A stretch of 64,000 bases of DNA from positions 62,001-126,000 of the forward strand of contig OW568870.1 of assembly GCA_938743325.2 (NCBI GenBank). Reading direction: 5' to 3'. Under the pieces are notes generated by a model. That model was not told the origin of the DNA. It did no database searches and was given only the letters and a program-made list of their open reading frames with translations. The position numbers and the translations under genes are program-made. The stretch comes from Pycnococcus provasolii. Taxonomy: Eukaryota; Chlorophyta; Pseudoscourfieldiophyceae; Pseudoscourfieldiales; Pycnococcaceae. Below are positions 31,097-40,291 of the stretch, in pieces. Positions within the stretch are counted from its first letter, which is position 1, and each line of letters opens with the position of its first letter.

Positions 31097-32803
31097 ATGG
31101 CGATGGCGCGACGCCAGATGTCTCTGCTTGCCTCCCCTTTCATGGCCGCCGTGCGTGCCCTTACTCCTTTTACTCTTCGTGCTCCTGCTCCTGCTGCTCC
31201 TCTGCTGCTCCGCTCTTCCATGAGCTCTTCTTCCATGCAAGGGAAGCTCGTCGCGCCGCCCATGGTGTACGCCAAAGGGGAGGAAATGACGAGATATGTC
31301 ATGTCGCTCATACTCGACAAGTGGATTGAACCGCACCTAGACACAACAAGCTGGCAGTACTTCGACCTCTCGTGCAAGGCGCGCGACGACACGGACGACG
31401 AGGTGCTGCGAGAGTGCGTGCGCGCTGGCGCCAACGTCAAGTCCATCTTCAAGGAACCTACCATCACACCCACGGAGGAACAGGTCAAGTCGCTCGGACT
31501 CACGAAGCGCCTGCCGTCGCCCAACGGCGCGATGCGACGCGGATGGAACGGAATCACAATCAGCCGAGGAACCATACACATACCAGGCGTCAAGCTCGGG
31601 TACGATAAACCTGTCATTTTCGAGAGACACGCCGTCGGTGGCGAGTACTCCGCAGGATACAAGACGAACGTCGGACGTGGTACGCTCAGGACCGTCTTCT
31701 ACCCCGAGGTGCACGAGCCGGGTAATCCCAGCCTGCCGCCGTACAAGGTGGTGTACGAGACCCCGCTCACCGACGGCGACAACGCCGTCGTCACGTACCA
31801 CAACCCGCTCGACAACGTGTCCGACCTCGCGGAGATCTTCTTCAACAGGTGCCTCGAGGCGAAGGTGACGCCGTACGTAGTCACCAAGAAGACCGTCTTC
31901 AAGTGGCAGGAAAGCTTCTGGCAGATTCACAAGCGCGTTTTCGACGCAAAGTATCGAGGACGCTTCCTCGCCGCCGGGCTGCTCGGACCCACGAACGGCG
32001 AGCTCGCTCACCTCATCAGCGACGCGGCGACGATGAAGATCGCGCAGTGGAAGCAGGGTAATTTCGGTATGTCCGCGCACAACTACGACGGCGACATGCT
32101 CACGGACGAGATATCACAGGTGCACCGCTCGCCTGGATTCGTCTCGAGCGAACTCGTTGGCAAAAGCTCGCGCGACGGGTCGCTGATCAAGGAGTTCGAG
32201 GCGAGCCACGGCACCGTGACGGACATGGACCAGCTTCGCCTCGACGGACGTCGCACTTCATTCAACCCACTTGGCCTGTCTGAGGCGCTGTTCAGCGCCA
32301 TCATCTGGGCAGACCAGCTTGCGGGTGTTCAGCCGCTCGCCGAAGACGCCGACGTCGACGGCCCCGCCGCCGCGGCGGACACCCCGTCCCTCTTCGCCGC
32401 GCGAGCGAAGAGCGCGCTTCGACGCGTCATTGCACGTGGGCAGGCAACGAGCGACCTTGCGGGGGCTGGAAAGGGTCTGTCGACGGAGGAGTTCATCGAC
32501 GCGGTGGCTGACGAGCTGAAGTGCAGCGCGGAGGAGGGAAATGCTGCGTACTGGGCGTCGGTCATGGAGGCATCTAGCTCAGCCGCGGAGCTCGAGGAGG
32601 ACGAGACGAGCGAGGCGCTGCGTGATAGCCTGGTTGGCGAGCTCGAGCGTGCGGCATCGATGGCGGAGGCGACCGGTGACAGAGGACTGAGTGGCATGGA
32701 CTCCGAGGCGGTGGTGAACACATTCCTTGAGTGGGATGCGGATGGCGACGGTCGCATCGGCATTGCAGACTTTGCGCGCGCCGTCAAGTCCGATAAGAAG
32801 TAA
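31097..32803 (+). CDS. Mitochondrial NAD-type isocitrate dehydrogenase with C-terminal EF-hand
   Basis: 568 aa from the ATG at 31097; an upstream start at 31034 is possible but UTR-like. Residues 1-45 are Arg/Ala/Ser/Leu-rich without acids, like a mitochondrial presequence. Residues about 50-415 are a homodimeric (type II-like) IDH: EEMTRYVMSLI, TKRLPSPNGAMRRGW (isocitrate site), YDGDMLTDEISQ, ASHGTVT. The NADP-binding Arg-His after HGTVT is replaced by Asp376-Met377, the change known from the NAD-specific homodimeric IDH of Ostreococcus. Residues about 430-568 are an added domain with one canonical Ca2+ loop at 547-558 (DADGDGRIGIAD) and a degenerate one near GLSTEEF. A diatom NAD-IDH is known to carry such an EF-hand domain, so Ca2+ control of this TCA-cycle step is a reasonable inference. 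Confidence 0.93.
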   Translation: MAMARRQMSLLASPFMAAVRALTPFTLRAPAPAAPLLLRSSMSSSSMQGKLVAPPMVYAKGEEMTRYVMSLILDKWIEPHLDTTSWQYFDLSCKARDDTDDEVLRECVRAGANVKSIFKEPTITPTEEQVKSLGLTKRLPSPNGAMRRGWNGITISRGTIHIPGVKLGYDKPVIFERHAVGGEYSAGYKTNVGRGTLRTVFYPEVHEPGNPSLPPYKVVYETPLTDGDNAVVTYHNPLDNVSDLAEIFFNRCLEAKVTPYVVTKKTVFKWQESFWQIHKRVFDAKYRGRFLAAGLLGPTNGELAHLISDAATMKIAQWKQGNFGMSAHNYDGDMLTDEISQVHRSPGFVSSELVGKSSRDGSLIKEFEASHGTVTDMDQLRLDGRRTSFNPLGLSEALFSAIIWADQLAGVQPLAEDADVDGPAAAADTPSLFAARAKSALRRVIARGQATSDLAGAGKGLSTEEFIDAVADELKCSAEEGNAAYWASVMEASSSAAELEEDETSEALRDSLVGELERAASMAEATGDRGLSGMDSEAVVNTFLEWDADGDGRIGIADFARAVKSDKK

Positions 32804-32920
32804 GAGACGTTGGATGCGAATTGAGTTGGGAGTGTGGGGAAAAAAAGAAGATTATTGACGATTGATTATGATGATGATGATGAACACTTTTTTAAAAAAC
32901 AAAAGTTATGTAAAAGTTTT

Positions 32921-33625
32921 TCAGCGAGCAACGTCGCACGCGTCGAAGACGTCCAGGTTCATGGCGTTGCAATTCGAGCTGTCTGGCTGTTTTCCGCTGG
33001 AGAGGCACGGCACATAGTCTCGGTCGTCGCCGTCGGGTGGACACTTGAACTGCAGGTACTTGGGGCATCGTCGCATCACCTGGTGACAAACGCCACGACA
33101 AGGCTTGACAATATCCTTCTCCGGGCTCGCGTCTGCCGCGGTGCACCTGGGGAATGTGGATGCGCACACCCACTCCTTGTACGCGTCCGTGCAGTTGTCG
33201 CACGTCCAGTGCTGAACGTCGCGGCAGTTGTACAGCGCGAGCACTCCGCCAAGGTTACCGCTCATGCATTTTGCGTACTCGTCCTCCGCCTCGCCCGTCG
33301 CTTCGTCGTTGGCGTCAACCTGCAGGCGTGCGGCGTATTTCACGTTGCAGAACGACGACTTGGTTGGGACGGCGCACCTGTGCGTGAGTTCGTTCTTATC
33401 GTTGCGACAACTTGCCCCGTAGCTCTTCGCTGTGTAGTCTATTTTACCGTTTTTCTCCAGGAACACGGGAGAGCACGTCTTCGGAGCGAGTGACGCGCAC
33501 CGCGGGTGTGTTGATGCCGCTGCCGCTGCCGCCGCCACGGCGACCGCGCATAGGCCCAGTAGCACGGCAAGTGCTGTTTGCACGAGACTACCCGTGAGTC
33601 TTAACTGCGTCGTCGTTGCCGCCAT
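32921..33625 (-). CDS. Secreted Cys-rich protein, Frizzled-CRD/Mid1-FAM155-like
   Basis: 234 aa from the ATG at 33625. Residues 1-38 are a signal peptide (ALAVLLGLCAVAVAAAAAAAS). The mature part has about 17 Cys. The C-terminal half (NCTDAYKEWVCASTFPRC, PCRGVCHQVMRRCPKYLQFKCP) has the spacing of the Frizzled-type fold found in yeast Mid1 and animal FAM155/NALF, which are extracellular partners of Cav/NALCN-type cation channels. No TM or GPI signal is obvious at the C-terminus, so it should be secreted unless it binds a membrane partner. The link to Mid1/NALF is by motif only; a generic Fz-like ectodomain is the alternative. Confidence 0.75.
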   Translation of the reverse strand: MAATTTQLRLTGSLVQTALAVLLGLCAVAVAAAAAAASTHPRCASLAPKTCSPVFLEKNGKIDYTAKSYGASCRNDKNELTHRCAVPTKSSFCNVKYAARLQVDANDEATGEAEDEYAKCMSGNLGGVLALYNCRDVQHWTCDNCTDAYKEWVCASTFPRCTAADASPEKDIVKPCRGVCHQVMRRCPKYLQFKCPPDGDDRDYVPCLSSGKQPDSSNCNAMNLDVFDACDVAR

Positions 33626-34190
33626 GAGTCTTTCTTTTTGATCCTAAGAGGCTTCGCTTCGCGGTAAGGTGAAGTGAAGTGATGAGGAGCAGTAAGAGCC
33701 GAGGGAGGACAAACCAAACGCCGCGCGACGGACGCTTATACAAGAGTGCTTAAGGTTGGTGATGGGAAGCCAGAAACAAACTGGTTCTGGTTCCGTTGGG
33801 CGACTGCCTGACTCGGCGAACTTATTGTTGTAACGGCGAGGAAGAAAGAAAGGAGGAAGGTGGGCTCCTCCCTTCAACGCTCCTCCCTCCTTCCTCCTCC
33901 CTAGACTGAGCTAGCTCCCCTTAAGTTTAGGGTTGGTGAGGGAGGCACAACAACTCAGCCATCAGCGAGCACGGGCCGGGCCGTTAGATCACGGCCTCCC
34001 TGATCCCTGATCCCTGACTGAGCCGTTGCGGACTTGCCCACCACCACGCCTGGGCAATATCGTAGCCAAAGGGCAAACCAAAGCCCGACAGCCCGAGGGG
34101 ATGTCGAAGGTAAGAAGGGAACGGAGCGGATTAGGGTTAGGGTTAGGGTTAGGGTTAGGTTAGGGTTAGCCCACCTCGCGAGTAGGGTCC
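33626..34190. other. 5' flank of the Cys-rich gene; left flank of the TIR element
   Basis: It contains GCTTAAGG at 33748-33755 and a GTATAAG site near 33735 (minus strand), which could serve the gene starting at 33625, plus a TTAGGG array at 34131-34169. I see no gene. Confidence 0.5.
34131..34169 (+). promoter_or_regulatory. TTAGGG interstitial array
   Basis: Six TTAGGG/TTAGG units, 22 bases left of the TIR element. Unlike the other arrays it lies about 500 bases from the nearest start codon (33625), so it may be a telomere-derived scar or insertion target and not a promoter element. Confidence 0.55.
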
Positions 34191-35953
34191 ATGTGTAGCG
34201 CCCACCCCACCAAGTGTCCCTGGGACCCTTCCCCCTGCCCCTGGTACCAGGGTCTGACCACAGCCCCGACCTCCCCTCGGTCTGCCCACCCCGCCTGTGA
34301 GGTGAACCCCTAAACGGGATACGCCGAACTGCCAAAACCCCCAACAGGGAGGTATCACGTGATTCATCAGCCCCCCTTATAACGGGCAGTGCCCACTATG
34401 AGGAGGTTATCACGTGATCCCCCTCTCTCGAGGGACCTCCCTTAGTATCCTCCGTGTAACTCAACCACTCTTAACTTTTACTTAAGGTGTGTCTACCGTA
34501 GGCTTGGCGGTCTTACGTGTAGTGAAAGAGGACGGCTTGAGCTCGCCGCCACACTAGCTAGTGTTGGAAGTCCCTCAAGTCCGCACACATAATACTTAAG
34601 TTTTAAAAGAGTAACTAAAGAAATCGCTTAAGAATTACTATTTGAATCAACCTTCTTCGAATCAACAATGGAGTTAGAAGAGGAAGAGCTTGTCGCTCCC
34701 GTCCGGCCGCAAAGAATCACTCGTAACATGAGGTCAGGTGAACTGCTTAAGTTACAGCGCGAGACGTCTATCTTCCGCGGGCAGAACGTGGCGCGCGGCA
34801 GCGCGGTGGGCAGCACGTCGCGCGCAGGTGTGCTGCGGGCAGCACGTCGCGCGCGGCAGCTCTGTGGGCAGCACGTCGCGTGCAGGTGGTGTGCTGCGGG
34901 CAGCAGTGCAGCACGTCGCGCGCAGGTGTGCTGTGAGTGGGCAGCACGTCGCGTACTTTCCCGCCACAATGGTACCAGACAGGTACGTCACGAGAAGGTG
35001 AATTCACTTCCATCACACCATTCACACCACTAACCGTACCCCTCCCTCATCATGAACACACCGCCGCCGCCGCCGCCACTCCCGAACGTGAATGCTCATG
35101 ACGACGAGAAAACTCCCGAGCACTTTCGGGTGGTGCGGGAACAAGGGCGCCGGAACGCAGAACGCAGCAACGAGGTTGTGGCGGAACGAGCGCGCAAGGC
35201 GCAAGCGAAGCTGTGTGCGTTACAGCCAAGCAGATCGCTCGTAAGAGTAACGGCACGGCAGTTACGAAAGGACTCGTGGTATGTGCTCCAGCCAATCGCA
35301 AGTACCCTGAAACCGAGAGTCTTGAGGAGGCTGATAAAAAAAACAAGAACTTTGTGTCTCTTCTTGCTTTCAAGAAAGCACTGAACGAACCTGACAAGTA
35401 TGCGTTTACTTACAACTCACCTATTACTCTTATTTATCTCTTTAAGTGAGTTATTCCTAATACGACGAACTTTTTCAGGGGTTTGCCAAATTTATTTTTT
35501 TACGATGTTCTTTAACAATAAAGTGATACTTAAAGAGCTGAATTACAAAAGTTTATTTTATTTTGCTTTTTTACGATAATCTTTAAAAATAAAGTGTATG
35601 CTCTACGATTAGCATATCGTATTCGTGTGATATGAGTAATTATCTTTAAATGACTAATGGTTTATATTATTAATGCTGACTAAGTGCTGAATATTACACT
35701 TACTTATGTATTTACCTCTTAAAGAACTGGGTTTAAGTGTGGTTTAAATGCGGTCCTGTAAATCCGTCCTGTAAATGTGTTGATTTTTTGTTTGACAAAC
35801 ATTACTTATTTACGACTTAGAAACTATTGATGGTGACTGGGGGGGGGAGGCGGGGTGGGCAGACCGAGGGGAGGTCGGGGCTGTGGTCAGACCCTGGTAC
35901 CAGGGGCAGGGGGAAGGGTCCCAGGGACCTCCTAAGCGGTGGGCGCTACACAT
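34191..35953. mobile_element. 1.76-kb element with ~105-bp terminal inverted repeats, non-autonomous
   Basis: The left end (34191-34297, ATGTGTAGCGCCCACC...) and the right end (about 35850-35953, ending GGTGGGCGCTACACAT) are inverted copies of each other over about 105 bp with few differences. GTCC flanks both ends and may be a 4-bp target duplication. Inside are paired TATCACGTGAT words (34351-34420), a GC-rich tandem region of GCAGCACGTCGCGCGCAG units (about 34790-34955), a short frame at 34668-35033 starting MELEEEELVAPVRPQ, fragmentary coding-like sequence at 35050-35449, and an AT-rich right third with a duplicated ACGAT-TCTTTAA-AATAAAGTG word. No transposase is recognisable, so I call it a non-autonomous DNA transposon of unknown family. 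Its base composition differs sharply from flanking genes. Confidence 0.72.
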
Positions 35954-36543
35954 GTCCTGTCGTTCCCGTCGACGTTCGTTGACTGATCCTGATGACGTTT
36001 CGAGCGACTACCCTACCCGTAAAAGCACAGTATGTACAGTAGTCTATGGTGGTAAAATATGTAACTGGGCGTGTCGTTCGGCGCGTCCCTCCCCTGATCC
36101 CCTCCCCTGATCCCCTCCCCTCCCCTCCCCTCCCCTCCCCTCCCCTCCATCCAGCCTCGTCCATGGAGAGGGAAGCGAGATATTAGCGTAGCGTCCTCGG
36201 ACTCACTCGGGCTTGCAAGTCAAGTCGTCCGGCCCCCCCTCGGACCCTCCCCCCCGACGACTCCAACTCCGACCCCGACAGCTCGCACACCTTGAAGAGG
36301 CCGGCAGGCCGAAGTCGGGCGAGCGCATCGGTGGTGATTATCATTATCAATCAGCACCACTCCACAACTCCGCACGTGCGTCTGGCATCAGCATCCTGCA
36401 CTCAGCATCCAGCGCTCAGCCAGGCTCTTGTCTTAGGCTTAAGGCCTGCTTAAGGCTTAAGGCTTATAGCTTAAGCCTCTTTGCTTTGACTGACTGACAG
36501 GTTTACGTTGGCTGATATCAGCCCATCAGCACTACGCTACACA
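35954..36543. other. 5' flank of the coiled-coil gene
   Basis: It holds a CCCCT pentanucleotide array (about 36103-36147), then a cluster of CTTAAGG/GGCTTAAGGC words (36431-36475) about 70-110 bases upstream of the ATG at 36544. A TGACAG|GTTT site at 36498-36504 could be a 5' UTR splice acceptor. No gene seen. Confidence 0.5.
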
Positions 36544-38616
36544 ATGGACTACTACGCACAAGGACGCGCCGCGCTCACACGCCAGACGTCGAACGCGTCC
36601 CTCTCGTCGTCGTCCGAAGGAACCGCGACGCCAGCGTCCGCGGCCAAACCGCCCGAAGCGAAACACCGCGTGGAACTCGACCGCATACAGGACCTATGGG
36701 CGCAGACGAGGCAGGAACTCAGGCAAAAGGCGAACGCGCTCGAAGAATGGCAGAGAAGACTCGCGGAGGAGGAGAAACTGCGCCAAGAAGAACTCGCGAA
36801 GCTGGAAGCGAGGCACGCAAGGGCGATCGAGCTCGAGCGAAAGCGAGCGAACGAAGAAGCGGAGATGCTACGCGAGGATGTCAGGGCAGCCGTGTCGCGC
36901 GCCGACGCCGCCGACGCCAACGCAGGAAAGGCGAAGGATGCTCTCGGCCGAGCGGAACGAAGGCTCGAGGAGGCGGCCAACGCACTGCAGCGCCAGGGTG
37001 CCATCATCGCGCAGCAGCAGGCGGCACGAAAAGAGCAGGACGAGGTGGTGGACGCGCTTCGGCGAGAGGTGGTGCAGGCTAAGGATGACGCCAAGAGGAT
37101 CAGCGACGCATACGCCGCTGATATCGCGAGGCGCGACCAGGCTATGCAGGCGGCGGAGGCGCGCATGAAAAGCCAGGCTGAGGAGCTGACAAGGCTCGAC
37201 GAAGAACTGCACACGCAGGTGGAGACGGCGAATCGCATGGCAAACGAGGCGGCGGAGGCAGACAGGCGTACGCGTGAGACGCGCGCGCTGCTTGCCGCAG
37301 AAAGCCAGAAGCTTAAGGCGGCTGTGGACGCGCAAACGAAGGCGGAGGAGAAAGCGGACTCGCTCGGGCGCGCGGGGAAAGACAACGCGCGCCTCCTGAC
37401 GCTGCTGCATCGCGCGGGCGGCCTCGACGCGCTCTTGGACGACTTCAAGGATAGTGGTGGCGCGAGCTACGTTGGGCACGCCGAGCCAAACCTTCCCGGA
37501 AGGCGCGCTGCTGCGCCGCCGACGAAGACGCGCGATCCTGCGAGCCGCGCGAGGCTCACGGAGGAGCTCGAGCAGTTGACTGCACGCTACCAGAACCTTG
37601 GCGGTGGCAGCGCCGGCGAGACGACGCTTCGCCCGCCATCTGGCGGTCCAGGCGGCGCGCGCAGCGAGCGAGTGCACGCGGAGTCGATGAAGTGGGTCCC
37701 AAAAGCTGTGTACGAGCTGGCGGCGCGCTTTCGCCGTGACCACGCGCCGCGGTGTACAAAAGACGCGCTTGCGCGCCTGCTTGCGTCGCTCAACCGTGTT
37801 TGGCATGAGCGCGAGCGTGCGCGTGCCAATCGCATGCGCACGGAATTCCACCGCCGCATGGTTGAGTGGAGGCGGCAGCTAACTGCGGCGTGCACGACGG
37901 ACGGCGTGGCGCTGAACCTAGAGCTGCAGCGCTGCAAGGCTGAGATCAGGCAGCTTCGCGCGCTTGGCATTGCGCAGGGCAAGAACCTCAGAGGTTCGTT
38001 GGATGCCGTGGAGGACACCAAGACAGCAACGTCGTCGGCACCGCGCCTCGGCGTTGTGCCACTGCGCGAGGGTGCGGACAGCGAGCGCTTGCTAGCATCG
38101 GCGCTGACGGCGGTGGATCGGCTATCGCGTGAAGTGATCCGCGCGTCACGCGACAACGAAAGCCTGCGTGAGGTGGTGGGAACCACCGACCGTGGAGGCT
38201 TCGAGGCTGGTGCACGCTGGACGAGCGAGCGGTGCGTGACTCTTGTCGACAACCTCGCGACGGATGTGGAGACTCTCGGCGCGTCGTTCGCGAACCGCAT
38301 GGCAGCCATGCCTCCAGATGGCGAGGATTTCCTCGTTCGCATGTGCCGTGCGGAGACGCAGCTGCTTCGCGACGTTCGCACGCTGATATCGCGGTGTCGT
38401 GATCAGGTAAGTGAGTCGAACGAGGAGGCGTCGACGGCCGGCGGCTTTGCTGCCCAGAAAGTGCACGAGGAGGACGGCGTCGGAGGCGGCGCGTTCGACG
38501 AAGCGACTGCTGAGGCTGTGGAGGCGGCACGGAAGCGATTCGGCGGAGAAGCGGCGCGCGAATACGGTGATCTTGTTGACGACGACGTCGACGACGCGCT
38601 TCGCATGTTAATGTGA
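36544..38616 (+). CDS. Coiled-coil protein of unknown family
   Basis: 690 aa from the ATG at 36544. Residues 1-40 are Ser/Thr-rich. Residues about 45-290 are an almost continuous coiled coil (heptads rich in Ala, Glu, Arg and Gln: LEEWQRRLAEEEKLRQEELAKLEAR is the style). A basic Gly-rich linker with RPPSGGPGG follows. Residues about 390-640 form a second helical domain with Trp and Cys (MKWVPKAVYELAARFRRD, LNRVWHERERARANR, RTLISRCRDQ). The C-terminus is acidic. A structural or ciliary/centrosomal scaffold is the natural guess, but I do not recognise an orthologue. Start codons further upstream in this frame are not ATG. Confidence 0.8.
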   Translation: MDYYAQGRAALTRQTSNASLSSSSEGTATPASAAKPPEAKHRVELDRIQDLWAQTRQELRQKANALEEWQRRLAEEEKLRQEELAKLEARHARAIELERKRANEEAEMLREDVRAAVSRADAADANAGKAKDALGRAERRLEEAANALQRQGAIIAQQQAARKEQDEVVDALRREVVQAKDDAKRISDAYAADIARRDQAMQAAEARMKSQAEELTRLDEELHTQVETANRMANEAAEADRRTRETRALLAAESQKLKAAVDAQTKAEEKADSLGRAGKDNARLLTLLHRAGGLDALLDDFKDSGGASYVGHAEPNLPGRRAAAPPTKTRDPASRARLTEELEQLTARYQNLGGGSAGETTLRPPSGGPGGARSERVHAESMKWVPKAVYELAARFRRDHAPRCTKDALARLLASLNRVWHERERARANRMRTEFHRRMVEWRRQLTAACTTDGVALNLELQRCKAEIRQLRALGIAQGKNLRGSLDAVEDTKTATSSAPRLGVVPLREGADSERLLASALTAVDRLSREVIRASRDNESLREVVGTTDRGGFEAGARWTSERCVTLVDNLATDVETLGASFANRMAAMPPDGEDFLVRMCRAETQLLRDVRTLISRCRDQVSESNEEASTAGGFAAQKVHEEDGVGGGAFDEATAEAVEAARKRFGGEAAREYGDLVDDDVDDALRMLM

Positions 38617-38943
38617 ATTCTATTTTTATTTTCTATGACGACCCAACAATAACAACAAGCGCATGCGGAGCTTGCCAACGAAAAGCGGCCATAATAGAAC
38701 CTTCGACCTCACCAGCAGTGCCACGTATGTGAGTGGTGTTAATGCACGACCGCTGGATCAAGTGACTCACGTTCCATTACAGAATGAGCGATCGTAGAGC
38801 AAAAATTACAAACTTTTCTTTGATTCACAACAACAGCAGCAGCTGAAAAACATCTCTTCGCAATTAACTTTGCCGACTTATACGTCAGCGTTCGTGTGTC
38901 TTCGCGGTGTCCCAGCTTTCGTTTCTTCCGACGTCAGCCGCTA
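38617..38943. other. Intergenic, with repeat fragment
   Basis: A 327-bp gap between two converging genes. Apart from the repeat fragment at 38735-38793 and an AACAACAGCAGCAGC word, I see nothing in it. Confidence 0.5.
38735..38793 (-). repeat. 3'-flank repeat family, diverged copy
   Basis: On the minus strand it begins GATCGCTCATTCTGTAATGG and ends CGACCGCTGGATC-type sequence plus GGTGTTAATGC. It matches the 470-bp element's end over about 59 bp with roughly one third of positions changed. It lies 119 bases after the stop of the coiled-coil gene. Confidence 0.55.
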
Positions 38944-39180
38944 CTACTCTTCGTGCGCTCGCTTCCCCCTTCGGTACGTGGTGAACATGGCGATGAGCCC
39001 TCGCACGAAGATCCACCACGACGAGACGTAGAGCACGTATATGAAAGCGACGGTTATCCAGTCAGCGGTCGTGGGCATGAGTGCGGCGTCCGAGTGTGTG
39101 GATGGGTGCGCTCGCATGAAGGCGTGCACGCGGCGCAGCGCCTCCATGACGGCGCCCACGAGCGACTCCCCGAGCGCCAT
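38944..39180 (-). CDS. Tiny membrane protein (78 aa)
   Basis: 78 aa from the ATG at 39180 (an upstream Met-type codon at 39210 is less likely). The N-terminal 35 residues are amphipathic. Residues about 46-70 are a strong TM segment (WITVAFIYVLYVSSWWIFVRGL), with a basic C-terminal tail YRRGKRAHEE on the likely cytosolic side. No family is recognised. It resembles small accessory subunits of ER or mitochondrial complexes by size and topology only. It shares a 177-bp divergent promoter, with a CCCTAA array, with the TFIIIC5-like gene. Confidence 0.65.
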   Translation of the reverse strand: MALGESLVGAVMEALRRVHAFMRAHPSTHSDAALMPTTADWITVAFIYVLYVSSWWIFVRGLIAMFTTYRRGKRAHEE

Positions 39181-39227
39181 ATCTGAGAAGAGCAAAAAGC
39201 GCACTTTCAAGGGGTGGGGGGTCCAGT

Positions 39228-39254
39228 AACCCTAGTTCTAACCCTAACCCTAAC
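39228..39254. promoter_or_regulatory. CCCTAA telobox-like array in a bidirectional promoter
   Basis: Four CCCTAA/CCCTAG/TTCTAA units between the starts at 39180 (minus) and 39358 (plus). Confidence 0.6.
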
Positions 39255-39357
39255 GCTTCCCGTGGTTTCCTTTCGCGCCCTTTCCCGCCCCTCAGGTCCC
39301 TTCCCCCTTAGGGGCGCTGGGCTTTGTGGCTTTGTGGCTTTGCGCGCGTTATTTGGC

Positions 39358-40236
39358 ATGCCGGACGTTCACCAACGTTGCATAGCGGGAACCTTGCCCG
39401 GCGCCGCAACCACAGGCAACGCGACACTGACGACGTGCTCGCTCGTCGAGTTCCCCGCTATCGTACCGCCATACCCACACGCGAAGAGAGACGCGCTCGC
39501 CGCGCTCGGAGGCGCAGATGCGCTCGGGCGAGCAGCCGCACACGCCGCCGTCGCGCCGGCGAACGAACAGGTTCCCGTCGCGATCAGATGGCACGGAGAT
39601 GACACCAACGCGCAGCCTCTGAGAGGAACCGTCGCGGCATTGAGACCGACGAACATGTTCATTATGCGCATGCCGCGCAACAGAGTGATGACGGACAGCA
39701 TCACAAAGCCGCAGGAAAAAGATTCCGCCGCCGCCGCCGACGACGACGCACCTGCGGCGGGCGACGCAGACATTCCGTGGCCGCCAGGGGGCGAGGGTAT
39801 CGTCGCGTCTGTGACAACTGTCGCGCGATTCCAATATGCGTCCGACGTGCAGTTCTCGGACGTCGCGCTGTCGACGAGCTCGGCGAAGCGAAACTGGAGC
39901 AGCCACTTCGAGACGAGACGGCCGAATGCGGCTATGCCAAAACGTGTCACCGAGCATGGTGAGCGAACGACGTGGAGGACGGTCGACTTGCCACCTCTCA
40001 TGGGCATGCCAAGCACGATTGCAAGACAAGGGTGGGCTACACCGTGGGTCGGCGCGCCGGGAAACCTGCTCTTTGACCAAGCCGGAGATGGCGACTTGCT
40101 ACCGCCGCAACCGCAACCACAACCGCAGCAGGAGGAGGTGATGGTTGAGTCTGCGGGAGGCACCGCGGCGGACGCGGCTGAGGAGGCGCTTGCAGAAGAG
40201 GCGGAGGCGTTCGAGCTGTACGACGACGACGATGGT

Positions 40237-40268
<32 letters not shown>

Positions 40269-40281
40269 TGGTGATGTTTAA
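39358..40281 (+). CDS. GTF3C5: TFIIIC subunit 5 (GTF3C5/Tfc1)-like, short form
   Basis: 307 aa from the ATG at 39358. Residues 20-170 match the N-terminal barrel domain of the TFIIIC5/tau95 family: SLVEFPAIVPPYPHAKRDALAALGG, RGTVAALRPTNMFIMRMPRNR, then VASVTTVARFQYASDVQF. The last 60 residues are Glu/Asp-rich and end in an Asp run, as in family members. TFIIIC5 helps TFIIIC bind the A box of tRNA genes. The protein is much shorter than animal or fungal members (about 500-650 aa); the middle DNA-binding part is reduced to about 80 residues (WRTVDLPPLMGMP). The short form may be genuine or the gene may be split. A 470-bp repeat begins 10 bases after the stop. Confidence 0.75.
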
Positions 40282-40291
40282 TCAGTGATGA

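Noticed and set aside
34668-35449. Short frames inside the TIR element as host genes
   Set aside because: Partly tandem GC-rich repeat, no family resemblance, and they lie inside the element; treated as element content.
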